From NCBI GenBank assembly GCA_008080745.1, contig SHMX01000004.1:248001-312000 (forward strand): a stretch of 64,000 nucleotides of DNA, written 5' to 3'. Source of the DNA: Candidatus Thorarchaeota archaeon. Its GTDB lineage: Archaea > Asgardarchaeota > Thorarchaeia > Thorarchaeales > Thorarchaeaceae. The position numbers and the translations under genes are program-made. Below the pieces are notes generated by a model. It saw only the letters and a list, made by a program, of their open reading frames with translations, was not told where the DNA came from and did no database searches. This document shows, in pieces, positions 50,554-59,300 of this stretch. Numbering within the stretch: the first letter of the stretch is position 1; every line of letters starts with the position of its first letter.

Positions 50554-53256
50554 CTATCCGCGTGTTTCTACCATTGCACGAACCAATACTTGTACGGCCC
50601 AGGATAGATACGAGCTAATGTCTTCTCTGCTAAAGGTCTCACGTATCTTCCTCGTAGAATCGTCAATAAACTTACTTCGTTCGTCTGCGCTCGCACTTGC
50701 ACTGAAGCCTGCCATGTATACACGGAGTGATTTATGCCAGTCATCCATCTTTGCAGCTTTTTCTACCCAATCAACTCGCATCTTTGAGAGTTCATTAAAC
50801 CATTCGATGGCATTGTCCAGCGATTTTGCATTCTTGAGTTGTTGCTCAAGTTTGTCCATCTTTTTCAAATCAAAGATAAGCCGACTGAAATCATCGGGAT
50901 GCAACTTGTATACTCTTTCAATAGTTGAGTAGTATTTGCTCTTTGCACGAATATCTTTATCGTGTGCTTCCTTGTCTTTTGCTGCAATACCTTTGATCAC
51001 ATCAAGCATCTCTTCCTGGATGTTTGCCAAGGTCAGACAGACATCCAATGCTTCATTTACATGCTTAGAGCTCTCTGAGAGTTGCGATGGTACTCGGTCC
51101 AATAGAGTTGATAATCGTTGGACAAAGTCTGACATTCCTTGTTCTTCAAAAATTGACACAGCATCCTTGATTTGACGATATGCATCATTTGCTCTGGAAC
51201 GAACTTTCTTGTGAACAGCTTCTGAAGTTGTGAGGTTTTCTAGCTTGTCGAATGCGTCAGCTGCCTCATCTAATTCTTCTGGAGGCGATTCCTTAATCTC
51301 ACTAACGATTCCAATCTCCTTATCCACGTCAACTCCAATGCTTTGAGCTTTCTCAAGCATTCCTAGAAGACCATCTACCTCTTCCTCTAATACTTCAAGT
51401 ATCTTGTCTGTAATCTTGTGTTCATATAATTCAATCATTCTTCGAGCTATTGCAGGTAGGCTGAAGACATTGTCAGCTGCTACACCTACATTATTCAATT
51501 CACTAATAGCTTCTTGAATCTCTCCCGGAATCTCAACTCCTGCACCCATCAGTTTAGCTGCCGCCAGTCGAATCTTCACTTGAAGTCGATATCTCAAGTT
51601 TTCCAGAGCATCTTTTGCTTTGGCTAGAATTGTATCCTTTATTGTTCTCATCTCTGAACGAATCTCGCTGAACTCGTTCATCCCTTGGATACGCAAGGAA
51701 CCTTCTTCCAATTCAACATTGATAGGCATGAAAATTTCTGCATATTGTGGTTTGATTGTCTGAAGATCTTGTACAATTGCATCAATCTCTTGTTGGCAAG
51801 CCTCTCTAAATGTTGCAACACCACTTTCGACAGCTTGTCGAAGATTCTTCAAAGATTCTAGGAGAAAGACGATTCCTCCTTCCAGATCTTCTACCTTTGG
51901 TGCTTTCTTGCTTAGCTGCGCATAATCTAATACACGATCTGCAGAAGTAGCTAATTCGTTGAATCTTGTAATGTAGCTCTTAATCAGATCGGTCACATGT
52001 GTTCGATATTCTTCTTCTCTCTCTGAGGCTTTCAGGTATATCTTGATCATACCATCTATATCTGCAGAAGATAGATTCTTCTTCCATTCAGCAATGTCCT
52101 TTCGAGCTTCAAGAACATCATCAATCCCACAATCATCAGGTTTATCTGTTGCCTTTGCCAACTCCTCTAGTGATTCTTCAATCTCTTGTTTGAGTGAGAT
52201 TCGTACCTGACTTGTCCATTCTACCATTTTTTGATAGGAAGCAAGAAGATTTGCAATATCATTACCTTCCACTCCAACGGTAGGTGCCTCAGGGATAATA
52301 TCTGAGGTTGTGGGGATTCCGCCTGCGACTATTTTTGTTGTTATCTCATGCTTTAGGTTGATAATTTTGTCACGGAGCATATTTCCCATTTGAAGTCTAG
52401 CTGTCTGTAATTGGTTTTCTAGGCTTATCAGCGTGGTAAGATTTGATGCCTTTGAAGCATCACGAGCAAGAATCCTCAGTTTTTGAGTGAAATCCATGGG
52501 GAGATCCAAACCAATTTTAGCAGCAGTTTCAACATATGCTTGTAAAGCTTCAACATCCGTCATGAGTGCTGTCGTAAGCATTCTACCGACTTCATCCTTT
52601 CTTCCATCCAGATACGTTCTTTCAACCTGCAGTTTCTCCATGATTCGAATGAGGTCAGCTAGAGACATATGTGATACATCATCGTTTGAGATAGTGGTAG
52701 TCACTTCTCCTCTATCGATAGTGATGTGTCGTTCATAGGTTTCAACAATTCTTTTGTTCTCATCAAGAAGAGATTTAACCTCACGGGCAAAGTCTTCATG
52801 AAGCGATGTAACCATGCTTGAGAATTTTTTCATAAATTGATAAAGAGCATTAAGATCTTCTGGTTGCCCTGTCCCTACACTGGGTATTGATAGTCCCTTA
52901 AGGGCACTTGCCTCCTTAGGCTTCAGGGTTTGAAGATTTGGTACAATAGACATAATTTTCCTGTGTTCTTTAGTTGAGAGGTCTCCAAAGTCTCGGGTGA
53001 CTCTCATAAAATCTTCTTCAAATTCAGATTGAACCTTTTCAAATTGACCTTCGACTTTTCGTTTTTTTAGAAATCCTGCTTCTTCAACTTCTTGTTCCAA
53101 TTTTGTTAGTGAGGCAAAAACGTCAAAGAGATGACGAACCTGTCTACTAACGTTCTCTTCCAGCGAAGGATTAAGAGAAATCAGTATTCCTTTCAAATCA
53201 GCGAGCTTATCCAGCTCACGCCTCCATGCATGAGTATCCAAATGAGTTTCCTCCAT
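50554..53256 (-). CDS. 900-residue helical coiled-coil protein in CetZ-like operon
   Basis: The protein is helical and coiled-coil-prone almost throughout. It is rich in Lys, Glu, Leu and Ile heptads, with repeated short linkers and hinge sequences (for example GIPTTSDIIPEAPTVGVEGN around 315-335). I see no signal peptide, membrane segment, P-loop or known catalytic motif, so it is not an SMC ATPase. It is the first gene of the operon, with its stop 19 bases before the tubulin-like gene, and it would be one of the largest cytosolic proteins of the window. Its spectrin/plakin-like organisation of successive helical bundles suits a filament cross-linker or membrane scaffold. Confidence 0.7.
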   Translation of the reverse strand: MEETHLDTHAWRRELDKLADLKGILISLNPSLEENVSRQVRHLFDVFASLTKLEQEVEEAGFLKKRKVEGQFEKVQSEFEEDFMRVTRDFGDLSTKEHRKIMSIVPNLQTLKPKEASALKGLSIPSVGTGQPEDLNALYQFMKKFSSMVTSLHEDFAREVKSLLDENKRIVETYERHITIDRGEVTTTISNDDVSHMSLADLIRIMEKLQVERTYLDGRKDEVGRMLTTALMTDVEALQAYVETAAKIGLDLPMDFTQKLRILARDASKASNLTTLISLENQLQTARLQMGNMLRDKIINLKHEITTKIVAGGIPTTSDIIPEAPTVGVEGNDIANLLASYQKMVEWTSQVRISLKQEIEESLEELAKATDKPDDCGIDDVLEARKDIAEWKKNLSSADIDGMIKIYLKASEREEEYRTHVTDLIKSYITRFNELATSADRVLDYAQLSKKAPKVEDLEGGIVFLLESLKNLRQAVESGVATFREACQQEIDAIVQDLQTIKPQYAEIFMPINVELEEGSLRIQGMNEFSEIRSEMRTIKDTILAKAKDALENLRYRLQVKIRLAAAKLMGAGVEIPGEIQEAISELNNVGVAADNVFSLPAIARRMIELYEHKITDKILEVLEEEVDGLLGMLEKAQSIGVDVDKEIGIVSEIKESPPEELDEAADAFDKLENLTTSEAVHKKVRSRANDAYRQIKDAVSIFEEQGMSDFVQRLSTLLDRVPSQLSESSKHVNEALDVCLTLANIQEEMLDVIKGIAAKDKEAHDKDIRAKSKYYSTIERVYKLHPDDFSRLIFDLKKMDKLEQQLKNAKSLDNAIEWFNELSKMRVDWVEKAAKMDDWHKSLRVYMAGFSASASADERSKFIDDSTRKIRETFSREDISSYLSWAVQVLVRAMVETRG

Positions 53257-53484
53257 TAATAGAGCGGCTATAGATTCATTTCATATCTACTATATTAGTG
53301 TGTTTTGGCTGTTTAGATAAATCTTGGCGCGGTTTTTTGCTCCTTTTTCGAGCTATTTTCGATAAATCGACATATTTTTGCCATGAGAAACAACCTCTTA
53401 ACGGGTAAATGATACATGAGGAAATCCCTTAAGAGATTAAAAGTATCGATTTTGGTAGCGAATGTTTAGTAGGACTGAATAATT
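53257..53484. promoter_or_regulatory. Divergent promoter region of the CetZ-like cluster
   Basis: This 228-base gap separates the minus-strand operon from the plus-strand propeller gene. It contains AT-rich TATA-like sequence on both strands (AATATAGTAG for the minus strand near 53285-53294, GATTAAAAGTAT for the plus strand near 53436-53447). The inverted repeat TCGAT-AA-ATCGA at 53359-53370 is central, where a shared regulator could act on both transcripts. Confidence 0.4.
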
Positions 53485-55455
53485 GTGTCCACAGCGGGAG
53501 GAGCAGCTGAAAGTCTGACTCTAATACATGAAACTGTTGCGGTTCTGGAAATGAATGCAACACATATTGTTCATGATACGAGTTATCTTTACGCTGCCTG
53601 TTCAGATCAGCGGGTGCGAGTAATATCTCGCGAAGATTGGCAGATTAAGGCTGTCTTAGGTGAGACTAGTTCTGAACCATTGTCTGTTCATGTTGACGAT
53701 GAGCACATCTATGCAACTTGTGAGAAACGTGTCTACGTTTGGAAGAAAGAGACCTGGGGCATGCTTGGATGGTTTGAATTGAGCTATCAAGCTGTAACTT
53801 CTACTCTCAGAGGCGATTATCTCTATGTGGGAGCTAAAGAAGGACGACTTGTAGCTATTAAAAAAGACACACATGAAACCTCAAGTTGGCAACTTCACAA
53901 AACCGACATAACGACTTTATGGTCAGATGAAACTCATATTTGCACGGGAACGAAAAAATCCGTGCCAACTGTCTGGTCTCACAAGAAGAATAATCAGCCG
54001 GAAGAACTCCATGTATTGAATCAAAAAATCAAAGGTGCAATCGTCACTGGCAATGAAGATTATATTATCGCAGGCGTTTCAGCCGATGCAATCCATGTCT
54101 GGGATAGAATAGATTGGAAACTTGTTCAGACATTCTCTTCTGATACCTCTGACCCACTCACTGGTTTGTGGGCAAACGAACATTTTGTTGTTGCATCGAT
54201 CAATTCCAATTATATTGGAGTGTGGGATATCAAACGGAGCATGTTCATTGGAAAGGTCAAGGTAAATGGTTACAAAGCTAATGATATAGACGCGGCTGGA
54301 AAACACGTCTTTCTTGCTTCTGATGACGGGCTCGTAATACTCGAACTTCTTCTTAACGAGCTTACTCTTGATTTATCAACCCCCGAAGCTCATGACCTCG
54401 GTGTCAGTCTTCTCAAGACCTCTCCTTATGATGTTCTTGAAGAGGTACTAAAACTGAGAAATAAAGGAGATAAGCTTGTTCAGAATGATGAGTTTCTAGA
54501 AGCTGTTACTGCATTTGAGAAAGCCCTACAATTATTGATTGATAATACTTCAGTCCTCAATGAGGTACCTGAAGAACGACAAAAAATGATGAACGAGATA
54601 AATTCTCGTCTTGGAACCGCTCTTCTAAAGACAAAAATTTCTGAGATTCAAAGATTGGATGCAGAGATTGAACAGATATCGGATGAATTGGACCTCACTG
54701 GGAGAACTGTTCGAGATGATGAAGCGGTGGACAAGCTCTGGGAAGAAGCATCCCGTGCCATAAAAGAAAGTAGAGTTCTAGCTGAAGCACAAGCAGGAAA
54801 TATTCTAAGTTATCAATTGTCTTTTGTCACCGATAATTTGGAGAATGACCTTGAAGACGCTCGTGAGAAGATGGCACAATACCGTGAAAAGATCAATCAG
54901 GCATTGGCTCTAACTCACAGTATCGATAGTGAATGGAGATGGATGGAACGTCGACGAACATCTCTGAATGAACGTAAATCTTTCTTGGAAGGAGCTATCT
55001 CTCAACTAGAGGATAGACTGGATGAGGCTGAGGAAGAAGATGAAGAAGAGGTCAAACAAATCATATCAACTGCTATAGCTGAACATAGACGTGTCCTTGA
55101 CCAGATATCCAGAATTCTCTCTGCATCCGAAAGTGATGACGAACTTCAATCTACACTTGATAGTAGGGATGAAGCATTGGATGCTATTTCTGGTCTACTC
55201 AGTGTTATGCCAAAGAAACGTATGGCAATGCTTCAGATGAAGAATCCAGAGGAGCAGAAACTCGAACTTGAAAGACTAATTTCCGCTATTCAGCAGGCTC
55301 TTCAGACTGCTCGCAAACATAAACTAAAGGAAGAAGTTATACAACTTCAAAATGAGATGAACGGTATCAATTCTCTCTATGAAGATATTGTAGGAAAAAT
55401 AGAGGATGAGTCTGCGGAAGAAACTACTACAACAAAAAAGGAAAAGGTGGCCTAG
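53485..55455 (+). CDS. WD40-like propeller plus TPR and coiled-coil protein
   Basis: Residues about 10-290 read as a seven-bladed WD40-like propeller with blades such as DTSYLYAACSDQRVRVISRE, then EHIYATCEKRVYVWKKET and DAIHVWDRIDWKLVQTF. A helical segment with TPR character follows (NDEFLEAVTAFEKALQLLID, about 335-355). The rest (about 380-640) is coiled coil, and the end is a lysine-rich TTTTKKEKVA. The layout of propeller head plus coiled-coil stalk is reminiscent of eukaryotic cytoskeletal and trafficking adaptors. It has no signal peptide. The start is GTG at 53485. It diverges from the CetZ-like operon and converges on the TPR gene. Confidence 0.7.
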   Translation: MSTAGGAAESLTLIHETVAVLEMNATHIVHDTSYLYAACSDQRVRVISREDWQIKAVLGETSSEPLSVHVDDEHIYATCEKRVYVWKKETWGMLGWFELSYQAVTSTLRGDYLYVGAKEGRLVAIKKDTHETSSWQLHKTDITTLWSDETHICTGTKKSVPTVWSHKKNNQPEELHVLNQKIKGAIVTGNEDYIIAGVSADAIHVWDRIDWKLVQTFSSDTSDPLTGLWANEHFVVASINSNYIGVWDIKRSMFIGKVKVNGYKANDIDAAGKHVFLASDDGLVILELLLNELTLDLSTPEAHDLGVSLLKTSPYDVLEEVLKLRNKGDKLVQNDEFLEAVTAFEKALQLLIDNTSVLNEVPEERQKMMNEINSRLGTALLKTKISEIQRLDAEIEQISDELDLTGRTVRDDEAVDKLWEEASRAIKESRVLAEAQAGNILSYQLSFVTDNLENDLEDAREKMAQYREKINQALALTHSIDSEWRWMERRRTSLNERKSFLEGAISQLEDRLDEAEEEDEEEVKQIISTAIAEHRRVLDQISRILSASESDDELQSTLDSRDEALDAISGLLSVMPKKRMAMLQMKNPEEQKLELERLISAIQQALQTARKHKLKEEVIQLQNEMNGINSLYEDIVGKIEDESAEETTTTKKEKVA

Positions 55456-55467
55456 AATCTTTGGCTA

Positions 55468-56097
55468 CTAACTAGCCAGTATATCGATTAGAAATATTTC
55501 ATCATCGTATTCTTCCAATTCCATTCGTGCCATCTCGATCCAATCTTGAGCAAGCTCTTGCAACAACGGGTCTATTGCAAATGCTTTTTCTGCAGCCATC
55601 AATGCTCTCTCATTATCCTCCAAAAAGAAATTACAGACTGCATAATTATACCATGCCATAGATGAATTTGGCTCAAGTTGAAGTACTATTTCGAGAGCGT
55701 CACAGGCATCTTCCCACATCTCATTTTGTATATATGCGGACGCGAGAAGTAACCAATCCCTTCCATTTCTTGGATTAAGCTCAAGGCTTCTTTCAAGAGC
55801 TTCCATGCCTGGTTCATCTTCTTTCAGTAAGAGGTGCATGAATGCTTTATCTGCCCAGACTATCCATGAATCGGGATTTATTGATAAGATAGTATCGAAA
55901 GTTTCCAAAGCTTCCTGGGGTTGTTTCAGTTCTAGATTACAAATAGCAATTCTCTCAAGAACCGCAATATTTTGCGGATCCATGGTAAGACCCTGCTTCA
56001 ACTTCTCAATGGCTCTGTCAAACTCACATCTATCCATGTATTTTGAAGCCTGAAGTAATATTTGTGATATGGAATCCTGAATGAGGGTCTCAGTCAT
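55468..56097 (-). CDS. TPR-repeat protein
   Basis: I place the start at the ATG at 56097 (MTETLIQDSISQILLQAS), which has a strong GGGAGGTTACC ribosome-binding site; the open frame extends 60 bases further up. The 209-residue product is made of five or so tetratricopeptide repeats: FDRAIEKLKQGLTMDPQNIA, then PQEALETFDTILSINPDSWI, then DEPGMEALERSLELNPRNGR and so on, with the conserved A/L-G-A-F-P pattern. TPR arrays bind other proteins. Its stop lies twelve bases from the stop of the propeller/coiled-coil gene, so it belongs to the same neighbourhood but a different transcript. Confidence 0.88.
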   Translation of the reverse strand: MTETLIQDSISQILLQASKYMDRCEFDRAIEKLKQGLTMDPQNIAVLERIAICNLELKQPQEALETFDTILSINPDSWIVWADKAFMHLLLKEDEPGMEALERSLELNPRNGRDWLLLASAYIQNEMWEDACDALEIVLQLEPNSSMAWYNYAVCNFFLEDNERALMAAEKAFAIDPLLQELAQDWIEMARMELEEYDDEIFLIDILAS

Positions 56098-56293
56098 TTT
56101 GGTAACCTCCCAAATGCAATCCCTTGCAACTGATTTTGTTTCAGTCCTTAAAACCACCTTTCTTTTTCATGTAGAAAAGGTTTACTCTGATTGCTTACAA
56201 ATATCTACTACCACAAGCTCTAATAATTGTCTTATTAAATTGCTAATTTGGGCAATATATTTCTAGAGCATAAGAAACTGGAATGGTTGGAGA

Positions 56294-57742
56294 TTAGACA
56301 TCCCAACCATACATTCCAATTTTTACTACGCTATTAAAGACCAGACCATCAGCAGTGGCTAGGGTGAGAGGGCCATCCGCCTCCCCGATTAATACGCCGT
56401 CTAGCCAACCTGCGACAATATAGTCTGGACTTTGTGTAACATGAGAGATATAGAATGTTTCATTCTCTCCAGCTTCATTATACACTACAATAGAGTAATT
56501 TGAGAACACTATCGTTGTGTTGAATACAAAATGTTCGTCATCAGCACCATCCATCGCAGCAACAATGGTGTGAAGTGGGACACCCGTGAATGTATGCCCC
56601 TCAATTGTAATTGATGTTCTATGATGTGGACATGATGCGACCGCATAGAACTCGTGATGAGTCATATTCCATTCCTCAACACCTTCGAGTTGTAACTCCC
56701 AAGGGTCAACCAAATCGATGACATTGAGTTCAACTACATCCTTTGCCCAGAGATGGCCATCGGTGAGGTCTCCATTCTCATTTAGAGTAGCCATTCTAAA
56801 TGGTCCACCTGAAGGAATGGGTTCCCCTCCTTCGTTGTAAATTAATGTGAGATTGAACTGAACTAGACCTATAGACTCACCAGTTTCGCTATCATATGCA
56901 TCAAATTCACCATATGTTTGATCCATGGTATATACTGTACGGTATCCATCACCTGAAACTGCTTCTAGACTGAAATCAGCAGGAAGTGTTCCTGTATCTT
57001 GAAGTATATCCAAAACTCGGATACCCTCATAGGTATATGGCCCCTCTATCGTTCCAGATGATCGCTTGTACCCTCCTTGTGCTGTTATAGAATCCATCTC
57101 TTTCAAATCATCAGACGTATATCCTTTGGTAGTACCAGCAATATCTACAGTTAGTGCTATGCCTGGTCGAGTCTTTATGGTAATTTTAGCAACATTACTT
57201 ACCCACAATGCGCTAGCGCTGGTTGGTCTGTATTCCGGATCAGTCGTTGCAACCATATCCTCGTTAGAATGAAAGCCGTCTTCTTGCAGGAATGCTATTC
57301 GGTATCCGTCTTCATATTCTGGTACAACAGTACCATTGTAGGAATATGCAAGAATCATTTCACCTTGAATCGCTTCAATACTTGAATTAGGAAAAACGTT
57401 CATGTATGCAAGTTTGACTTTGTACCCATCACTAGCCTCTACTTCAATGATTTGGGATTCAGTCATTCCTCCAGCTAATTCTACCAATTCTGATACAGCA
57501 ACACCAATGTAGGTCCCATATCCACGAGTGTTATTTAGCCGGTTTTCAAAACTGCTAAATCCTTCTATCGTCTCCATTCCTTGTAAATCTGTGAGACTAA
57601 GTGTGGTTTCTATATTATCATCATCAATTATGGTTACTGCTGGACCTGGGTCGGCTCCTTGAAGTACCACTATTCCCACTATTGCAGTTCCTGAAATCAT
57701 TATAACAAGAAGCAAGACTCCATACATCTGTTTTTGATTCAT
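56294..57742 (-). CDS. Anchored protein with three molybdopterin-oxidoreductase-like domains
   Basis: After an N-terminal anchor (YGVLLLVIMISGTAIVGIVV) come three tandem beta-rich domains of about 150 residues. Domains 1 and 2 share the pattern Y-x-G-(V/I)-x-(V/L)-x-(E/D)-(I/L)-(V/L)-x-x-(A/T)-G with a DGY strand: GTYIGVAVSELVELAGGMTE against YTYEGIRVLDILQDTGTLPA, and EASDGYKVKL against VSGDGYRTVY. The third has TFTGVPLHTIVAAMDG. This resembles the sulfite-oxidase-type molybdopterin-binding fold as found in extracellular archaeal proteins. A Cys-containing CPHH lies in domain 3. Cofactor binding is not proven; the repeats may be non-catalytic binding modules. The ATG has GGAGAGATCTG upstream. 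Confidence 0.65.
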   Translation of the reverse strand: MNQKQMYGVLLLVIMISGTAIVGIVVLQGADPGPAVTIIDDDNIETTLSLTDLQGMETIEGFSSFENRLNNTRGYGTYIGVAVSELVELAGGMTESQIIEVEASDGYKVKLAYMNVFPNSSIEAIQGEMILAYSYNGTVVPEYEDGYRIAFLQEDGFHSNEDMVATTDPEYRPTSASALWVSNVAKITIKTRPGIALTVDIAGTTKGYTSDDLKEMDSITAQGGYKRSSGTIEGPYTYEGIRVLDILQDTGTLPADFSLEAVSGDGYRTVYTMDQTYGEFDAYDSETGESIGLVQFNLTLIYNEGGEPIPSGGPFRMATLNENGDLTDGHLWAKDVVELNVIDLVDPWELQLEGVEEWNMTHHEFYAVASCPHHRTSITIEGHTFTGVPLHTIVAAMDGADDEHFVFNTTIVFSNYSIVVYNEAGENETFYISHVTQSPDYIVAGWLDGVLIGEADGPLTLATADGLVFNSVVKIGMYGWDV

Positions 57743-57860
57743 TCAGATCTCTCCGTTATGTTCTCTTATGCACAACGAGCTACGTTTAAAATCTCTGGTA
57801 GTGTCAAAATATACTATTCATTACAATTACAGATATTTGTCTGAGTGTATTTTTCTTCTT

Positions 57861-58079
57861 GTGAGTAATTTGACTGGAGAATATCCATACCTCTTGATGA
57901 GTCCCTCAAGTGACGTTATCCACCTTGCAATGAAGCATCCTGAATACGCCGACCATTATGTTACAAAATGCGGAAAAGTAATCACTACTGGCACCAGACG
58001 TTTTGAGACAAATTTCACTGGTTTTATTTTAATTCATGAAGGCGATTCCGACTGCAATGAGTGCTTATCTTCAGACTAG
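57861..58079 (+). CDS. Short protein with C-terminal Cys pair, unknown
   Basis: The conserved-looking part is MSPSSDVIHLAMKHPEYADH, then VTKCGKVITTGTRRF, then SDCNECLSSD, a 60- to 72-residue product depending on whether translation starts at GTG 57861 or ATG 57897. The open frame reaches back to 57768, but the extra sequence is hydrophobic in an irregular way and has no start support. The CxxC near the end and a second Cys could bind a metal. I recognise no family. Confidence 0.4.
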   Translation: MSNLTGEYPYLLMSPSSDVIHLAMKHPEYADHYVTKCGKVITTGTRRFETNFTGFILIHEGDSDCNECLSSD

Positions 58080-58111
58080 TTCGTGCAGTTCATATTCTAT
58101 CCTGTATTTCT

Positions 58112-59221
58112 TTATGCTAGGATAACACTATCAAACTGTTTAGTTCTCCAGAAAACAAATAGCAGTAGGAATCCACCAATAATCGCGGATGCAATGGGAT
58201 AGACCGGATTTACCAAAGGGGCAAAGATATTTTCTCTTATTTCAATTTGACCGGTGACTGATGAAGATGCATTTGTCAATCGCAGATCAATAGAGTATAT
58301 TCCACCTTCTTCTACAGCAATCTGTATCCTAGTTTCTCTTTGTATATTGTAAAGATTGAATTCTTGAATGACACCCTCATTGTTACTTGATATTGTAACA
58401 TTGAAGGCCGAGGTCTCAGTGGCTGATATGATAACCAATAATGAACATCTTTCCCAATTCACATCACTACCAATATTTTCCTCTGAGTACTGTTGGTTGC
58501 CTGTGGTCAGACTGAAATTGTATTGTTGAATTTCAACGTCATTCCAAGTATTTTCAGAAATGGGATGAAAGGGATAAATTATGATAGGTGATATCAATAA
58601 GACACCTACGAAGGCGATTATGCCTATGATGAACGGGCTATCTCTCATTTTCAGTTCAATATAGTCTTCCTCTTTACTTTCTGTTCTCGATTCTAGATGT
58701 ATCATTCGATGACTATCCGTCCATAGTATCACCATTACAACCATAATGACAATAGTACCAATAATCAAGATTGGATATGGTATTGGATACCAAAAAGGAC
58801 GTGGAGCCGTTGGGGGATACTGTCCATCAAACATGGACAATGATACAGTACAATTGTTTCCCGCATATTCAAACTCAATGAAACCCGAACTCTCAATATC
58901 GATTTTTAGCTTCACGGTTTCATTGTAAATAAAATCGTCCAATGTAAAGATGGGGTCGTATGTATTATCCTCATAGACATTGATATCAATTGGGGAAATT
59001 CCAGTATCTAGCTCAGTTATCTCACACTGTCCCCAGATATCAATCGTATGCGATTTGTTTACAGAGTTTAATTCAAAGGAATAATTCTGGTATATTGGGC
59101 CATAAATTGGATTTAGCATTCTACTATAATAGATACTGGAAACAATCGTCCCAATTGGAATTGTAGCTACAATAAGAATTGCCAGTAAAACGGAAACTCT
59201 GAATCTTGTTCTCTGAAACAA
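58112..59221 (-). CDS. Membrane protein with two extracellular beta domains, unknown
   Basis: The 369-residue protein has an N-terminal helix (VLLAILIVATIPIGTIVSSI), a beta-rich domain (about 40-145), a middle helix (PILIIGTIVIMVVMVILWT), a basic cytoplasmic loop and another helix (FIIGIIAFVGVLLISPIIII-like). A second beta-rich domain (about 235-335) and a C-terminal helix (IASAIIGGFLLLFVFW) follow. The two ectodomains look like a repeat of one module. No motif indicates function. The start is TTG at 59221, with AAGGGA upstream. It lies 80 bases downstream of the BtrH-like gene on the same strand. Confidence 0.6.
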   Translation of the reverse strand: MFQRTRFRVSVLLAILIVATIPIGTIVSSIYYSRMLNPIYGPIYQNYSFELNSVNKSHTIDIWGQCEITELDTGISPIDINVYEDNTYDPIFTLDDFIYNETVKLKIDIESSGFIEFEYAGNNCTVSLSMFDGQYPPTAPRPFWYPIPYPILIIGTIVIMVVMVILWTDSHRMIHLESRTESKEEDYIELKMRDSPFIIGIIAFVGVLLISPIIIYPFHPISENTWNDVEIQQYNFSLTTGNQQYSEENIGSDVNWERCSLLVIISATETSAFNVTISSNNEGVIQEFNLYNIQRETRIQIAVEEGGIYSIDLRLTNASSSVTGQIEIRENIFAPLVNPVYPIASAIIGGFLLLFVFWRTKQFDSVILA

Positions 59222-59300
59222 TATATTTCCCTTTTTCTATTATTTTTGGATTTTAATAAAGATGCTCACCAGCATCTTGGTATTTTTTGGTTCCAATGTT

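Noticed and set aside
50618-52738. Plus-strand open frames opposite the coiled-coil gene
   Set aside because: They are Ser/Leu-rich shadows of the helical minus-strand protein, with no ribosome-binding sites.
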